This document shows, in pieces, positions 17,046 through 25,719 of a stretch of DNA of 64,000 nt (position 1 is the stretch's first letter; each line of letters begins with the position of its first letter). The DNA is from Chengkuizengella marina (GTDB lineage: Bacteria > Bacillota > Bacilli > Paenibacillales > KCTC-33759), in NCBI RefSeq assembly GCF_009910845.1, contig NZ_SIJB01000021.1:1-64000 (forward strand). The letters run 5' to 3'. Both the position numbers and the translations under genes were made by a program. The notes under the pieces were generated by a model. That model had not been told where the DNA came from. It saw nothing but the letters and a program-made list of their open reading frames with translations, and searched no databases.

Positions 17046-17065
17046 TTGAATGAACGTTCAAACAA
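17046..17065. promoter_or_regulatory. TetR-type operator ahead of the oxidoreductase gene (copy 2)
   Basis: TTGAATGAACGTTCAA with core TGAACGTTCA at 17051-17060, about 70 bp before the start of the flavin oxidoreductase. Matches copy 1 over 17 consecutive bases. Confidence 0.7.
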
Positions 17066-17131
17066 AGTTTAGGTTTTAGAATAGTAATAATTAGATAAAC
17101 CAAATGTACAAAATAAATATATTGGAGCGTG

Positions 17132-18367
17132 ATGGAAATGGTTTCACCTTTATTTGAAAAGTTCACTTTAAAAAATGGTACGATCATAAAAAATCGTTTT
17201 ATAAAAGCTGCGATGAGTGAAGCACTTGCAAACATTCACTTTCAACCGAATGAGAAAATATTCAAGTTATATGAAACCTGGGCTGATGGAGGTGCAGGGG
17301 TTGTAATCACCGGTCATGTGATGGTCGATCGAAAAGCATTAGCAGAACCAAGAAATATCGTTGTAGACAATGAAGAGATCCTTCCCTTATTAGAAAAGTG
17401 GGCAAAAAGAGGGACTAAAAATAATACACAACTTTGGATGCAATTAAATCATCCAGGTAAACAAACATTTAAAGGAATGACGAATGAATCCGTAGCCCCT
17501 TCAGCCATCCCATTAGAGGGAGACATCGGTCGTTTTGTAGCTCCACCAAGAGAATTACTCCATGAGGAAATACTAGAAATTATACAACGATTTGGTTATA
17601 GCGCTAAACTTGCACAAAAAGCAGGTTTTACCGGTGTTCAAATTCATGCTGCACACGGGTATTTGATCAGTCAGTTCTTATCCCCTAGGCATAACCATCG
17701 CAAAGATGAATGGGGTGGTGATATTCATGGAAGAATGAAGTTTTTAATTGAAATTTATAGAGAAATACGTAATCAAACTACGGGAGCTTTTCCTATTGCA
17801 GTAAAAATGAATTCAGCAGATTTCATGAAAGCAGGCTTTACAGAAGTAGAATCTATCTATGTTGCTGAACATCTTGAAAAAGAAGGTGTTGACCTGTTAG
17901 AAATTTCGGGAGGGTCATATGAAAGCCCTCAAATGACAGGTCGTAATGTAAAGGAGAGCACTAAAAAAAGAGAAGCCTATTTTCTGGATTTTGCACAAAA
18001 ACTTCGTCAAACCGTAAACATACCTTTGTTAGTTACTGGAGGTTTTAGAAGCAAAGAGGGAATGGAAAATGCACTTCAATCTAAAGCAACTGATTTTATA
18101 GGTTTAGCTCGTCCATTTGCTGTCAGCCCTCATCTACCGAATTTATTATACCAAAATAAAATACAGAAAATAGATATTATACCTAAACAAACTGGAATTA
18201 GACTTATAGATGATATTTCTTTACTGGAAACCACATGGTATGCACAACAACTAGAGAGAATAAGTTTAGGGAAAAAAGTAAAACCCAACTACCCGATCTG
18301 GTTCTCATTGCTGCAAGCTATCTTAAAAAATGGGAAGGAAGTTTTTCAGCTGCAAAGAGCGAAATGA
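17132..18367 (+). CDS. NADH:flavin oxidoreductase, old yellow enzyme family
   Basis: A TIM-barrel FMN enzyme of about 411 aa. The N-terminal LFEKFTLKNGTIIKNRFIKAAMSE motif, the substrate His pair in IHAAHGYLISQFLSPRHNHRKDEWGG and the FMN phosphate site (LLVTGGFRS...FIGLARPF) are all present. It lacks the Fe-S and NADPH-binding C-terminal half of dienoyl-CoA reductases, so it is a short single-domain member. GTG 17129, ATG 17132 and ATG 17138 are all possible starts after GGAG at 17124; ATG 17138 fits the family N-terminus best. Probable role: reduction of activated alkenes or enoates, induced through the adjacent TetR. Confidence 0.88.
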   Translation: MEMVSPLFEKFTLKNGTIIKNRFIKAAMSEALANIHFQPNEKIFKLYETWADGGAGVVITGHVMVDRKALAEPRNIVVDNEEILPLLEKWAKRGTKNNTQLWMQLNHPGKQTFKGMTNESVAPSAIPLEGDIGRFVAPPRELLHEEILEIIQRFGYSAKLAQKAGFTGVQIHAAHGYLISQFLSPRHNHRKDEWGGDIHGRMKFLIEIYREIRNQTTGAFPIAVKMNSADFMKAGFTEVESIYVAEHLEKEGVDLLEISGGSYESPQMTGRNVKESTKKREAYFLDFAQKLRQTVNIPLLVTGGFRSKEGMENALQSKATDFIGLARPFAVSPHLPNLLYQNKIQKIDIIPKQTGIRLIDDISLLETTWYAQQLERISLGKKVKPNYPIWFSLLQAILKNGKEVFQLQRAK

Positions 18368-18418
18368 TCAAACTACATCAACCATAAAAGGCTACAATAA
18401 TAAACACACAAATATTAT

Positions 18419-18448
18419 TTTACACGAGTGCATAAACTATGTTATATT
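18419..18448 (+). promoter_or_regulatory. Promoter of the rlmCD leader unit
   Basis: TTTACA (18419-18424), an 18-bp spacer and an extended -10, TGTTATATT (18440-18448). It points at the hairpin-terminator unit that follows. Confidence 0.5.
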
Positions 18449-18454
18449 GGTAAT

Positions 18455-18558
18455 GTTGTTAAAAAATGGTACATTATTCATCTATTTTACCAAAGATTGA
18501 ATGGTATCATGGCAACAGTCCGTTATAAGAGGGAAATAACGGACTGTTGTTTTTTTTT
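18455..18558 (+). ncRNA. Putative short leader or small RNA ending in a strong terminator, upstream of rlmCD
   Basis: A promoter at 18419-18448 and the terminator at 18513-18558 delimit about 100 nt with no start codon behind a ribosome site. The layout resembles the Rfam 23S-methyl leader seen in Lactobacillales upstream of rRNA uracil methyltransferases, which this gene is, but I cannot confirm a covariance match. It may instead be an independent small RNA or the 3-prime end of the preceding gene. Confidence 0.35.
18513..18558 (+). terminator. Strong rho-independent terminator
   Basis: CAACAGTCCGTTA (18513-18525) and TAACGGACTGTTG (18537-18549) form a perfect 13-bp stem, followed by nine T. 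Confidence 0.9.
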
Positions 18559-18680
18559 AAGTATATAAAAATAATTAACCCAACCTTCCTCCATTGTTTT
18601 TCCACCTTATCATTGTTATGATGTAAAACAGAATAAATAATAAAGACAAACCCAATTCAAATAAAACGGAGAGAGTTTTC

Positions 18681-20081
18681 ATGGAGAAGAATAAGAAAAA
18701 ATTCATCACAACCTCTGCAGCTCAAGAATTAAAAACCGGAGAGTTGCTTGTTGTTACTATAAAAAAGATCGGTATTAATGGTGAAGGTGTAGGGTATTAC
18801 AAACGGAAAGCGGTTTTTGTTGAAGGAGCTCTTCCAGATGAGGTTGTAAAAGCCAAAGTAATACAAATTCAACCGAACTTTATCAGAGCTGAATTAGTAG
18901 AAATTGAGCAGAAATCAGAACATCGTATAAAACCTCATTGTTCCATTTATGAAGAATGTGGAGGTTGTCAGCTTCAACATTTAGACTACAAAGAACAGTT
19001 ACGTGTAAAAGAGGATATTATTCGAGAATCCTTCAATCGTTATACAGATAAAACCAAAATAAATATCCGACCTGTCATCGGCATGGAGGACCCTTGGGGA
19101 TATCGAAATAAAGCACAATATCAGGTTGGATTTCATAAAGGTTCTGTTCAAACAGGACTCTATTCCGCAAGATCCCACAAGCTTGTTGATATTTCTGGAT
19201 GTCCTATTCATCATCCAACGATCAATCAAATTGTTGAAAAAACAAAAAGAATAGTGCAAGAGTTACGGATTCCGATTTATGATGAAAAAAATAATAAAGG
19301 AATCTTAAAAACAATCGTTGTACGTACAGGATTTAAGTCCAATGAGAATCAATTAACTTTAGTAACAACAAAAGAACAAATCCCAAAAATGGATCAACTT
19401 ATTCATTTAATTCGAGAAAATATTCCAGAAGTTTCAACGATAGCCCAGAACATTAATTCTGCAAAAACTTCCATTATATTTGGAAGTAAGACCAATATCC
19501 TATGGGGCAGAAGACAAATCAAAGAATCGTTGGGAAATGTGAATTTCTCTTTATCACCAAGAGCCTTTTTCCAATTGAATCCTGAGCAAACCATTAAACT
19601 ATACAACACAGTGAAGAAAGCTGCTGATATCAGAGGACATGAAAAAATTGTGGATGCTTATTGCGGCACAGGAACGATTAGTCTATGGTTAGCTCCTTAC
19701 GTAAAAGAGGTTCGTGGGATTGAAGAGATTCCTGAAGCCATCAATGATGCTAAAAAAAATGCAAAACTAAGTGGAATTGATAACGCACAATTTTATGTAG
19801 GAAAATCTGAAAACTTACTACCAAAATGGATGAATCAAGGATTCCGCCCAGATGTTATTGTCGTTGATCCTCCTCGTACTGGATGTGACTACAAGCTACT
19901 TCAGGCTGTAGTAAGAGCAAAGACTAAAAAATTCATTTATGTTTCATGTAACCCATCAACCTTAGCTAAAGACAGTTCATACTTATTAAGGAATGGTTAC
20001 CATCTGAAATGGATTCAGCCTGTAGATATGTTTCCTAATACATCACAAATTGAGAGTGTAGCTGTGTTTATCAAAAAATAA
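18681..20081 (+). CDS. rlmCD: 23S rRNA (uracil-C5)-methyltransferase RlmCD
   Basis: This enzyme transfers a methyl group from SAM to C5 of 23S rRNA uridines (U747 and U1939 in Bacillus). Visible parts: TRAM RNA-binding domain (about 20-80), the Fe-S cysteine cluster (C87, C93, C96 and a later Cys in ISGCPIHH), and a SAM-binding motif DAYCGTGTISLWLA. VVDPPRTGCD and the catalytic Cys in YVSCNPSTL (about C423) complete the domain. Length 466 aa is normal. CGGAGAGAG precedes the ATG. It is monocistronic with its own terminator at 20119. A promoter-hairpin leader lies upstream and may attenuate it. Confidence 0.93.
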   Translation: MEKNKKKFITTSAAQELKTGELLVVTIKKIGINGEGVGYYKRKAVFVEGALPDEVVKAKVIQIQPNFIRAELVEIEQKSEHRIKPHCSIYEECGGCQLQHLDYKEQLRVKEDIIRESFNRYTDKTKINIRPVIGMEDPWGYRNKAQYQVGFHKGSVQTGLYSARSHKLVDISGCPIHHPTINQIVEKTKRIVQELRIPIYDEKNNKGILKTIVVRTGFKSNENQLTLVTTKEQIPKMDQLIHLIRENIPEVSTIAQNINSAKTSIIFGSKTNILWGRRQIKESLGNVNFSLSPRAFFQLNPEQTIKLYNTVKKAADIRGHEKIVDAYCGTGTISLWLAPYVKEVRGIEEIPEAINDAKKNAKLSGIDNAQFYVGKSENLLPKWMNQGFRPDVIVVDPPRTGCDYKLLQAVVRAKTKKFIYVSCNPSTLAKDSSYLLRNGYHLKWIQPVDMFPNTSQIESVAVFIKK

Positions 20082-20118
20082 TTCACCATGAGCAAATTAA
20101 CTATAAAATTAAATTAAG

Positions 20119-20151
20119 GCTCAAGCATCGTTTTGCTTGAGCTTTATTTTT
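20119..20151 (+). terminator. rlmCD terminator
   Basis: GCTCAAGC (20119-20126) and GCTTGAGC (20135-20142), followed by TTTATTTTT. Confidence 0.85.
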
Positions 20152-20229
20152 GATGAAAGTTAAAAAATAATTATATGATTGGTAGGTTTATAGTAAAGAT
20201 TTATTACATTAACGGAGGATTTAATTATA

Positions 20230-20922
20230 ATGAACCATTCCGTAAACATCATAGCTTTAACGGCAGAAATTATTGCTTGGATTGTTATTGCAAAATTAGT
20301 ATTTAATAGTTATAAAAAATTAAAAAACAAGCTAAAAATATGGAAAGTTATCTTCGTTACTTTAATTGGGTTATTGTCTTTTACAATACATTTAGAACTA
20401 TTTGATACAGTCCTAAAAATTCCAATATTACCTCTTGGTGTGTGGATTTTATATGGATTTCTCAAACGAAAAAAAGAGCGCTGGGTAACATATCGTTCTT
20501 TTGCTTGGATCGGATTTTTTGCTAATTTTATATTTATTGTATCAACTTTCATTGCTGTTCTTATTCATCCAATTTTATACCCAACAAATCAAATTTCAAC
20601 ATACATTTCAAATGCGGATAAAGCAACGATTATTAAAAGTCATCCTTCAGCAGAGAATATTAGCCTAAATAAAGATAGATTGAAACAAATAAGTAATTTA
20701 AAACAAAGTACAATCAATAGTGAACAGTGGTATGAAGATACTATTCTTAACAAAAAAAGAGAAAGATTCCCCTATCTACTAGTTGGAACTTCACCTAAAT
20801 GGGGAAGCGGTCTCAACACAAGTATTCATATTGAAGCAGATGGGAAAGGGATTTTACTCATGACAGAAAAAGGACAACTTTATTTTCGTTCAGAGCATTC
20901 AATTTTAGAGGAGGGAAAATAA
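20230..20922 (+). CDS. Membrane protein of unknown function, 230 aa
   Basis: Four hydrophobic segments at about 5-25, 38-58, 60-76 and 95-118 with basic cytoplasmic loops, then a C-terminal polar region of about 110 residues that should face outside. No known family is recognised. CGGAGG precedes the ATG. The stop overlaps the start of the next gene by one base (TAATG), so the two are translated together and probably act together at the membrane. Confidence 0.75.
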   Translation: MNHSVNIIALTAEIIAWIVIAKLVFNSYKKLKNKLKIWKVIFVTLIGLLSFTIHLELFDTVLKIPILPLGVWILYGFLKRKKERWVTYRSFAWIGFFANFIFIVSTFIAVLIHPILYPTNQISTYISNADKATIIKSHPSAENISLNKDRLKQISNLKQSTINSEQWYEDTILNKKRERFPYLLVGTSPKWGSGLNTSIHIEADGKGILLMTEKGQLYFRSEHSILEEGK

Positions 20923-21674
20923 TGTTGACTGATAAGAAAAAGCTGCTATTTGTTATAGGCATAAGTATCATTCTATTTTTGTTTTATTGGTTCTATTTGG
21001 CTAAACCTAATGCTATACCATCCAACGATCAATTAATAGAGAAAATGAACAAATTTCCTGAAACATCTGTAAATAACATACAAGATAAAATCCTTCTTGA
21101 CGAAACACATCTATTTGTTCCTTTTATTTCTGACAGCAATGATTATGGAGCAAGCTTTTGGGTTTGGCAAAAGCATAAATGGGAAGTTATGTCCATTGAC
21201 TTAAAAGGACGACCAAGTGTTTGGAAAATAAATAAAAAAGACTTCTCGACGTATTTCTTTGTTTGGAACATACATCCTGAAGATCGTGTGCAACATTTAA
21301 AATTCTATCTCATTAAAGATAGGGGATATACAATGGCAAATGGTATAGAAAAATATCATCCAAAAATTCAAATGGAAACAACGATCTCCATGGAAACAAC
21401 GTCTTATGGAATCAATCCATTACCAACAGAGTGGATTCATGTAATGGATTCATTCACACACATAAAATCAAATAAAGCTATTGAGTTCTTTATTAATCAA
21501 TTATTTCCAAAACATGACTTGTATTTTGGTTGGAATTCATATGATCAATTTAATAAAAATTCGTTCCCTAATCATTTATTTTATGGAGGTGGATATTCAA
21601 ACGGTAATTATAATAATATAGATGAACTTTACTATTTAAACGAATCTGAGTTAGAGTTTAAATCTTCAGGATAG
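20922..21674 (+). CDS. Membrane-anchored extracytoplasmic protein of unknown function, 250 aa
   Basis: It begins with a basic stretch (LTDKKK) and one hydrophobic helix (about 8-27), then about 220 residues predicted outside. The body has many Trp/Tyr and patterns such as SFWVWQKHKWEVMSIDLKG and YFVWNIHPEDRV, suggesting a beta-rich fold, but no family is recognised. The start overlaps the previous stop codon, so expression is coupled to the four-helix protein. A long-stem terminator follows at 21748. Confidence 0.75.
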   Translation: MLTDKKKLLFVIGISIILFLFYWFYLAKPNAIPSNDQLIEKMNKFPETSVNNIQDKILLDETHLFVPFISDSNDYGASFWVWQKHKWEVMSIDLKGRPSVWKINKKDFSTYFFVWNIHPEDRVQHLKFYLIKDRGYTMANGIEKYHPKIQMETTISMETTSYGINPLPTEWIHVMDSFTHIKSNKAIEFFINQLFPKHDLYFGWNSYDQFNKNSFPNHLFYGGGYSNGNYNNIDELYYLNESELEFKSSG

Positions 21675-21747
21675 TAAACCTCTACACATAGATTTATTCT
21701 TTTGATTACTTTAATAAATTTCAAACACTTTTCAAAGAACAATACAA

Positions 21748-21791
21748 GAAATGAAATAAGTCAAAGAACTACTTTTTACTTATTTCATTTC
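21748..21791 (+). terminator. Hairpin after the membrane-protein pair
   Basis: GAAATGAAATAAGT (21748-21761) and ACTTATTTCATTTC (21778-21791) form a perfect 14-bp stem with a 16-nt loop. The T-tract is weak. The rest of the 21675-22057 gap is AT-rich spacer and promoter DNA. Confidence 0.6.
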
Positions 21792-22057
21792 TCCTGTATT
21801 TTATAAGCCCACTTTATTTTAATGCATATTTAACTTTATTCTAAACATTGTCATGATTTGTGACCAACTCTCCACTTATAGTCTAACCCTCTACTAAATA
21901 CTTTCAATCATATATTCGTTGAATAAAAAAATTATCGCTTTTTGTCGAACTTTATAACTATTATAATTTAATAAATGATATAATATAGTATGAATTCTAA
22001 AATCAATATACTAACTGCATAACATTTGATGAATATAGTGAATGATGGAGGTAAAAA

Positions 22058-23866
22058 ATGGAGAAAAGTCAAGTCCATGAATTGATATATAAAGGAGCTG
22101 TATTATTATCTCAAAAAAAAGATGAGTTAAATGGAATAAATGTTTATCCAATCCCAGATGGAGACACAGGGAGTAATTTGAGTTATCTTATGAAGCGCTT
22201 AAAGGAATGTTATGAAACACAACCTTTTGAAAAAGCGAATGTACCCCAACTAAGTGATTGTATCATACGTCATTCAAGAGGGAATTCTGGGGCGATATTC
22301 TCTCAATTTTTATTACGATTACTTGAAGGAATTGAACATGAAAAATTCTCTTATCAATGCTTCCCTAAATTAGTTGAAAAATCTACAAAAGCTGCAGCGG
22401 ATTCTGTTGCTGAGCCTCAAGAAGGAACAATTTTAACTGTCATGAGAAAATGGGCAGAGAACTTAAATCAATTTTTGCAAGATTCTAAAAATGAATCTTT
22501 AGAATATCGAATTCAAAAATCCCTAACCCCTTTATTTCAAGCTGTCCAGGAAACCAAAGAATCTATCTTTCTTTGGACCAAGCAAAACTTTGTAGATGCT
22601 GGGGCATTAGCATTTTATTATTTTATAAAAGGCATGACTCAAAAAACTAAACTATTGGAAGTAGTTACATCTGAACAAACATTTGAAGATATTTATGAGA
22701 GTGATGATCATTCTAGTTGGAACGAACATGATCATAGATACTGCTCAGAATTTCTAATTCAGCCAAAAGTATCTACTAATATGATAAAAAAGTCTCTATC
22801 ATCACAATCCAGTTCTTTGATCGTTGTTGGAAACAAGAAAAAAATAAGAATTCATTGTCATACAGATGATCCAGAAGAGATTATGGAATCATTAGAAAAT
22901 TGCGGAAAAGTGATTGAACATAAAATAGAAGATATGCTTAGACAGTATCAAGCCAAACATCAACGACTGTCACCAATTGCAATTGTAGTGGATTCTGCTT
23001 GTGATCTACCTCAAGAGTGGATGGACAAGCATCATATCCATGTCCTGCCTATTCAAATTGATTTAAATGACACGATCTATTTTGACAAACAAACTATAAC
23101 GCCTGAAACATTTTATAATAAACTGGAGAACTTGAATTATCAGCCAAAAACATCTATGCCTTCATCTGGGCAAATACAATTTCTATATGAGCAATTACTT
23201 ACACAATATGACCAAATCATTTCACTCCATGTATCACAGGCACTCAGCGGAACTTATCAATCTTGTAAAAATATAGCGAGTTCAATAGATTCTAAGAGGA
23301 TTCATGTTGTTGATTCTAAAAACTTATCTGGAACATACGGATTATTAACACATCGACTAGTAAATCTGATTCAATCAGAAACAGACATGACAAACATATT
23401 AGATCAATTAAATCAGTGGATGGATAATACGGAGATCTTGGTGTCTGTTCCAACCTTAAAACATATGGTTGCAGGAGGACGGGTTAGTCCTCTTAAAGGA
23501 AAAATAGCATCATTGTTGAATATAAAACCTATCATTTCATTGAATGACAAGGGAGGTTCTAAATTATATAGTGCTACTTTTTTTCGTAAAAGCAATTTAA
23601 AAAAGATGTTTAAACTAATTCAAAAAATGAACAAAAATTATGAAATTCAAGATTATGTTCTATTACATGCAAATAGTCCCGTATTGATTCAGGACATGCA
23701 ATCTTTTATGGAAAAAACAACTGGAAAAACAGCCTTATTTACATCGAACGTATCACCTGTTATTGGAGCACATGCTGGAAAAGGCGCTGTTAGTATTGCA
23801 ATGATGTTTAATAAAAAAAATACAAGGGAGTTGAATGTTACACATGGGAGAACTATATCTCATTAA
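22058..23866 (+). CDS. FakA-FakB fusion: DAK2/fatty acid kinase plus DegV fatty-acid-binding domain
   Basis: In Firmicutes exogenous fatty acids are phosphorylated by FakA while bound to a separate DegV protein, FakB. Here both are in one 602-aa chain. Residues about 1-200 are the DAK2 ATP-binding domain (NGINVYPIPDGDTGSNL with the Mg-binding Asp residues, RGNSGAIFSQ). About 220-295 match the FakA middle domain (YCSEFLIQP, IRIHCHTDDP). About 305-590 are DegV (IVVDSACDLP, KTSMPSSGQ, SQALSGTYQS, PVIGAHAGKGAV). The next gene overlaps its 3-prime end. Probable role: acyl-phosphate formation for phospholipid synthesis. Whether it binds fatty acid is not shown by sequence. Confidence 0.9.
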   Translation: MEKSQVHELIYKGAVLLSQKKDELNGINVYPIPDGDTGSNLSYLMKRLKECYETQPFEKANVPQLSDCIIRHSRGNSGAIFSQFLLRLLEGIEHEKFSYQCFPKLVEKSTKAAADSVAEPQEGTILTVMRKWAENLNQFLQDSKNESLEYRIQKSLTPLFQAVQETKESIFLWTKQNFVDAGALAFYYFIKGMTQKTKLLEVVTSEQTFEDIYESDDHSSWNEHDHRYCSEFLIQPKVSTNMIKKSLSSQSSSLIVVGNKKKIRIHCHTDDPEEIMESLENCGKVIEHKIEDMLRQYQAKHQRLSPIAIVVDSACDLPQEWMDKHHIHVLPIQIDLNDTIYFDKQTITPETFYNKLENLNYQPKTSMPSSGQIQFLYEQLLTQYDQIISLHVSQALSGTYQSCKNIASSIDSKRIHVVDSKNLSGTYGLLTHRLVNLIQSETDMTNILDQLNQWMDNTEILVSVPTLKHMVAGGRVSPLKGKIASLLNIKPIISLNDKGGSKLYSATFFRKSNLKKMFKLIQKMNKNYEIQDYVLLHANSPVLIQDMQSFMEKTTGKTALFTSNVSPVIGAHAGKGAVSIAMMFNKKNTRELNVTHGRTISH

Positions 23867-24629
23867 TAGCTTAGTTATTTTTGTTTATATGGTGATGTTA
23901 TTCCTTATTGCTCTAAAGATTAAGGATAATTCTATTATTGATATTAATTGGGGGTTAGGTTTCGTTATCATAAGCTGGTCAAGTATGATCATAACTAACA
24001 ATATCTCGATTACTGCTATCATCGTTAACAGTTTAATTACATTGTGGGGTATTCGATTAGCCACCCATTTATGGATTCGTTCAATAGGAACAGGAGAAGA
24101 TTTTCGTTATGTAAACATGCGTAAAGCATGGGGTAAAAACGTTGTCTTCATTAGTTTTTTTCGCATCTTCATGTTTCAAGGCGCAATTATGTTACTATTA
24201 TCGTATCCAATAATGAGAGCAAATCTATCTGGTATTGACTCTATAAACTTCTTCATGATTGCAGGAATTGTTGTCTGGTTCATAGGATTTATATTTCAAG
24301 TTGTTGGAGACTATCAATTATCGCAGTTTAAGAAAAATCGAATCAATAAAGAGCAAGTATTAAATACAGGACTTTGGAGATATACACGCCATCCGAATTA
24401 TTTTGGAGAAGCTACCATGTGGTGGGGAATTTTCTTAATCATAGTTACACTAGATTATGGATGGATTGGTTTGTTTAGTGCTTTATTTATTAACTTCTTA
24501 CTGCTCAGAGTATCCGGCGTTCCTTTTTTAGATCGTCGTTATAAAAACAATGTAGAATATCAAAAATACAAACAAGAGACAAGTCGATTTATTCCCTTGC
24601 CTCCAAAAAAAATATCATCGCAGTCATAA
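23835..24629 (+). CDS. DUF1295 / steroid 5-alpha-reductase-like membrane protein
   Basis: The 264-aa protein has about six membrane helices and the C-terminal signature GLWRYTRHPNYFGEATMWWG, which in this superfamily (isoprenylcysteine methyltransferase and delta-14/5-alpha reductases) forms the cofactor site. Bacterial members are usually annotated DUF1295; their substrate is unknown, though lipid modification is likely. The ATG at 23835 lies inside the end of the FakA-FakB gene (32-bp overlap) behind GGGAG, so the two are coupled. This pairs a lipid-handling membrane enzyme with fatty acid activation. Confidence 0.85.
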   Translation: MLHMGELYLINSLVIFVYMVMLFLIALKIKDNSIIDINWGLGFVIISWSSMIITNNISITAIIVNSLITLWGIRLATHLWIRSIGTGEDFRYVNMRKAWGKNVVFISFFRIFMFQGAIMLLLSYPIMRANLSGIDSINFFMIAGIVVWFIGFIFQVVGDYQLSQFKKNRINKEQVLNTGLWRYTRHPNYFGEATMWWGIFLIIVTLDYGWIGLFSALFINFLLLRVSGVPFLDRRYKNNVEYQKYKQETSRFIPLPPKKISSQS

Positions 24630-24736
24630 TTGACAATTAAAGAACAGAGAATTGAATAAATTAATTCCACTTTAGAAATGATGGGTAATATACCATATAA
24701 TATCAAAAGGATGTGAAGTAGGTATTGGAGACAAAT

Positions 24737-24898
24737 ATGAGTCCAGAAGAAGTGCTTACTCAAATTGTAGAATTGCATAATAATGGTGAAAAATTAGCCA
24801 AAAAAAGTGTAAAAAAAGCGCATCCCGATTTAATGAAAAATGCTCTGTACTACTTTCCTAATTGGGAACAAGCCATGGAAAAAGCTGGGCTGCAATAA
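24737..24898 (+). CDS. Small 53-aa protein resembling a single homing-endonuclease-associated (HNH) repeat
   Basis: GGAG lies 6 nt before the ATG and the frame ends at TAA 24898. The product reads MSPEEVLTQIVELHNNGEKL...HPDLMKNALYYFPNWEQAMEKAGLQ. The pattern helix, basic turn, then (F)-x-(S/N)-W-E-x-A-x-E-x-A-G-(L/I) is that of the DNA-binding repeat found next to HNH and homing endonucleases, here as a lone unit. It is highly basic in the middle (KKSVKKAH). No nuclease is nearby. A terminator-like hairpin follows at 24947. It may be a small DNA-binding protein; function is unproven. Confidence 0.7.
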   Translation: MSPEEVLTQIVELHNNGEKLAKKSVKKAHPDLMKNALYYFPNWEQAMEKAGLQ

Positions 24899-24946
24899 AG
24901 TTTAGGATAATTGAGAAAAAACGCCCAATACTGAGTTTTAATATAC

Positions 24947-24997
24947 TCCCCTAAAGGTAGATAGATTAAATCTAACTACTTGAAGGGGAAATTTTTT
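24947..24997 (+). terminator. Terminator after the 53-aa gene
   Basis: TCCCCT (24947-24952) pairs with AGGGGA (24984-24989), with TAGATT/AATCTA pairing inside. It is followed by a T-run on the plus strand. Confidence 0.6.
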
Positions 24998-25080
24998 GTT
25001 TCTTATCACTCTTTGGACTTCATTTTTCTTAGATGAGTTCATATCTTATGTAAAAATAATTTCCATAGTTTTTATTATCT

Positions 25081-25719
25081 TTATTCACTATCGTATTGAA
25101 ATCCCAAATAATGCCATGTAAAGCTAACATCAGATAATTCATGAATGTCATCAAAAGAAAGCATCCAAGCACCACCACCTACATTAGGCATTTTAACATT
25201 TTGTTGCACTCCATCTTTAGTATAATGCATAATCACATAATCAGCTTGATAACCTTGGCTTACCCAATATGCACCTGCATCTGGATCTACTTTACTCCAA
25301 CCAATATAAATATTTCCAGGATTTGTATAGTTTCCTGCATTAAATGTTGCTATATTTGAAGGTTCTGACTCGTTTCCGTTTACATCCACTGCGGTTACAT
25401 AATAATATCGAGTTGTATTTGCATAAACACCTTGAGGGTCAATGAATTCAGTCGTTGTAGGATACGCTGCATGTAATCTAATTGCATTTAAATCAACACT
25501 AGAGTAAACATTAAAATGGTCAATGTTTGATAAATCTGAATAATCCCAGTTTAAAACAACTTTTGAATATTCTAAGTCCGTTGATATGCTAGTTTGTAAA
25601 TTTGTAGGAGCTTGTATTTCTATTGTTTCAGTAGCTAATGAAGGAGAAATATTAACAACAATTATCATAAAAGATGTCAGGAATATTACCATTTTTTTCT
25701 TAAATAAAGATGTAAACAT
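25081..25719 (-). CDS. Secreted FN3 protein with a CBM56-like C-terminal module
   Basis: The start is ATG 25719, 7 nt after GGAGG; the longer frame has no ribosome site. A signal peptide (about 1-30, MFTSLFKKKMVIFLTSFMII) precedes an FN3 domain (about 35-128; VVLNWDYS, YYYVTAVDVNGNESEPS). The last 80 residues include YVIMHYTKDGVQQNVKMPN and GGAWML, which align by eye with the CBM56 modules of the neighbouring GH81 glucanase (FVDLHY-GGQLNV, GGTWEY). It is therefore probably an accessory glucan-binding protein without catalytic domain. The CBM56 relation is an inference from pattern. Confidence 0.75.
   Translation of the reverse strand: MFTSLFKKKMVIFLTSFMIIVVNISPSLATETIEIQAPTNLQTSISTDLEYSKVVLNWDYSDLSNIDHFNVYSSVDLNAIRLHAAYPTTTEFIDPQGVYANTTRYYYVTAVDVNGNESEPSNIATFNAGNYTNPGNIYIGWSKVDPDAGAYWVSQGYQADYVIMHYTKDGVQQNVKMPNVGGGAWMLSFDDIHELSDVSFTWHYLGFQYDSE

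Noticed and set aside
18455-18558. T-box or amino-acid riboswitch
   Set aside because: No T-box sequence or specifier loop is visible, and the gene downstream is an rRNA methyltransferase.
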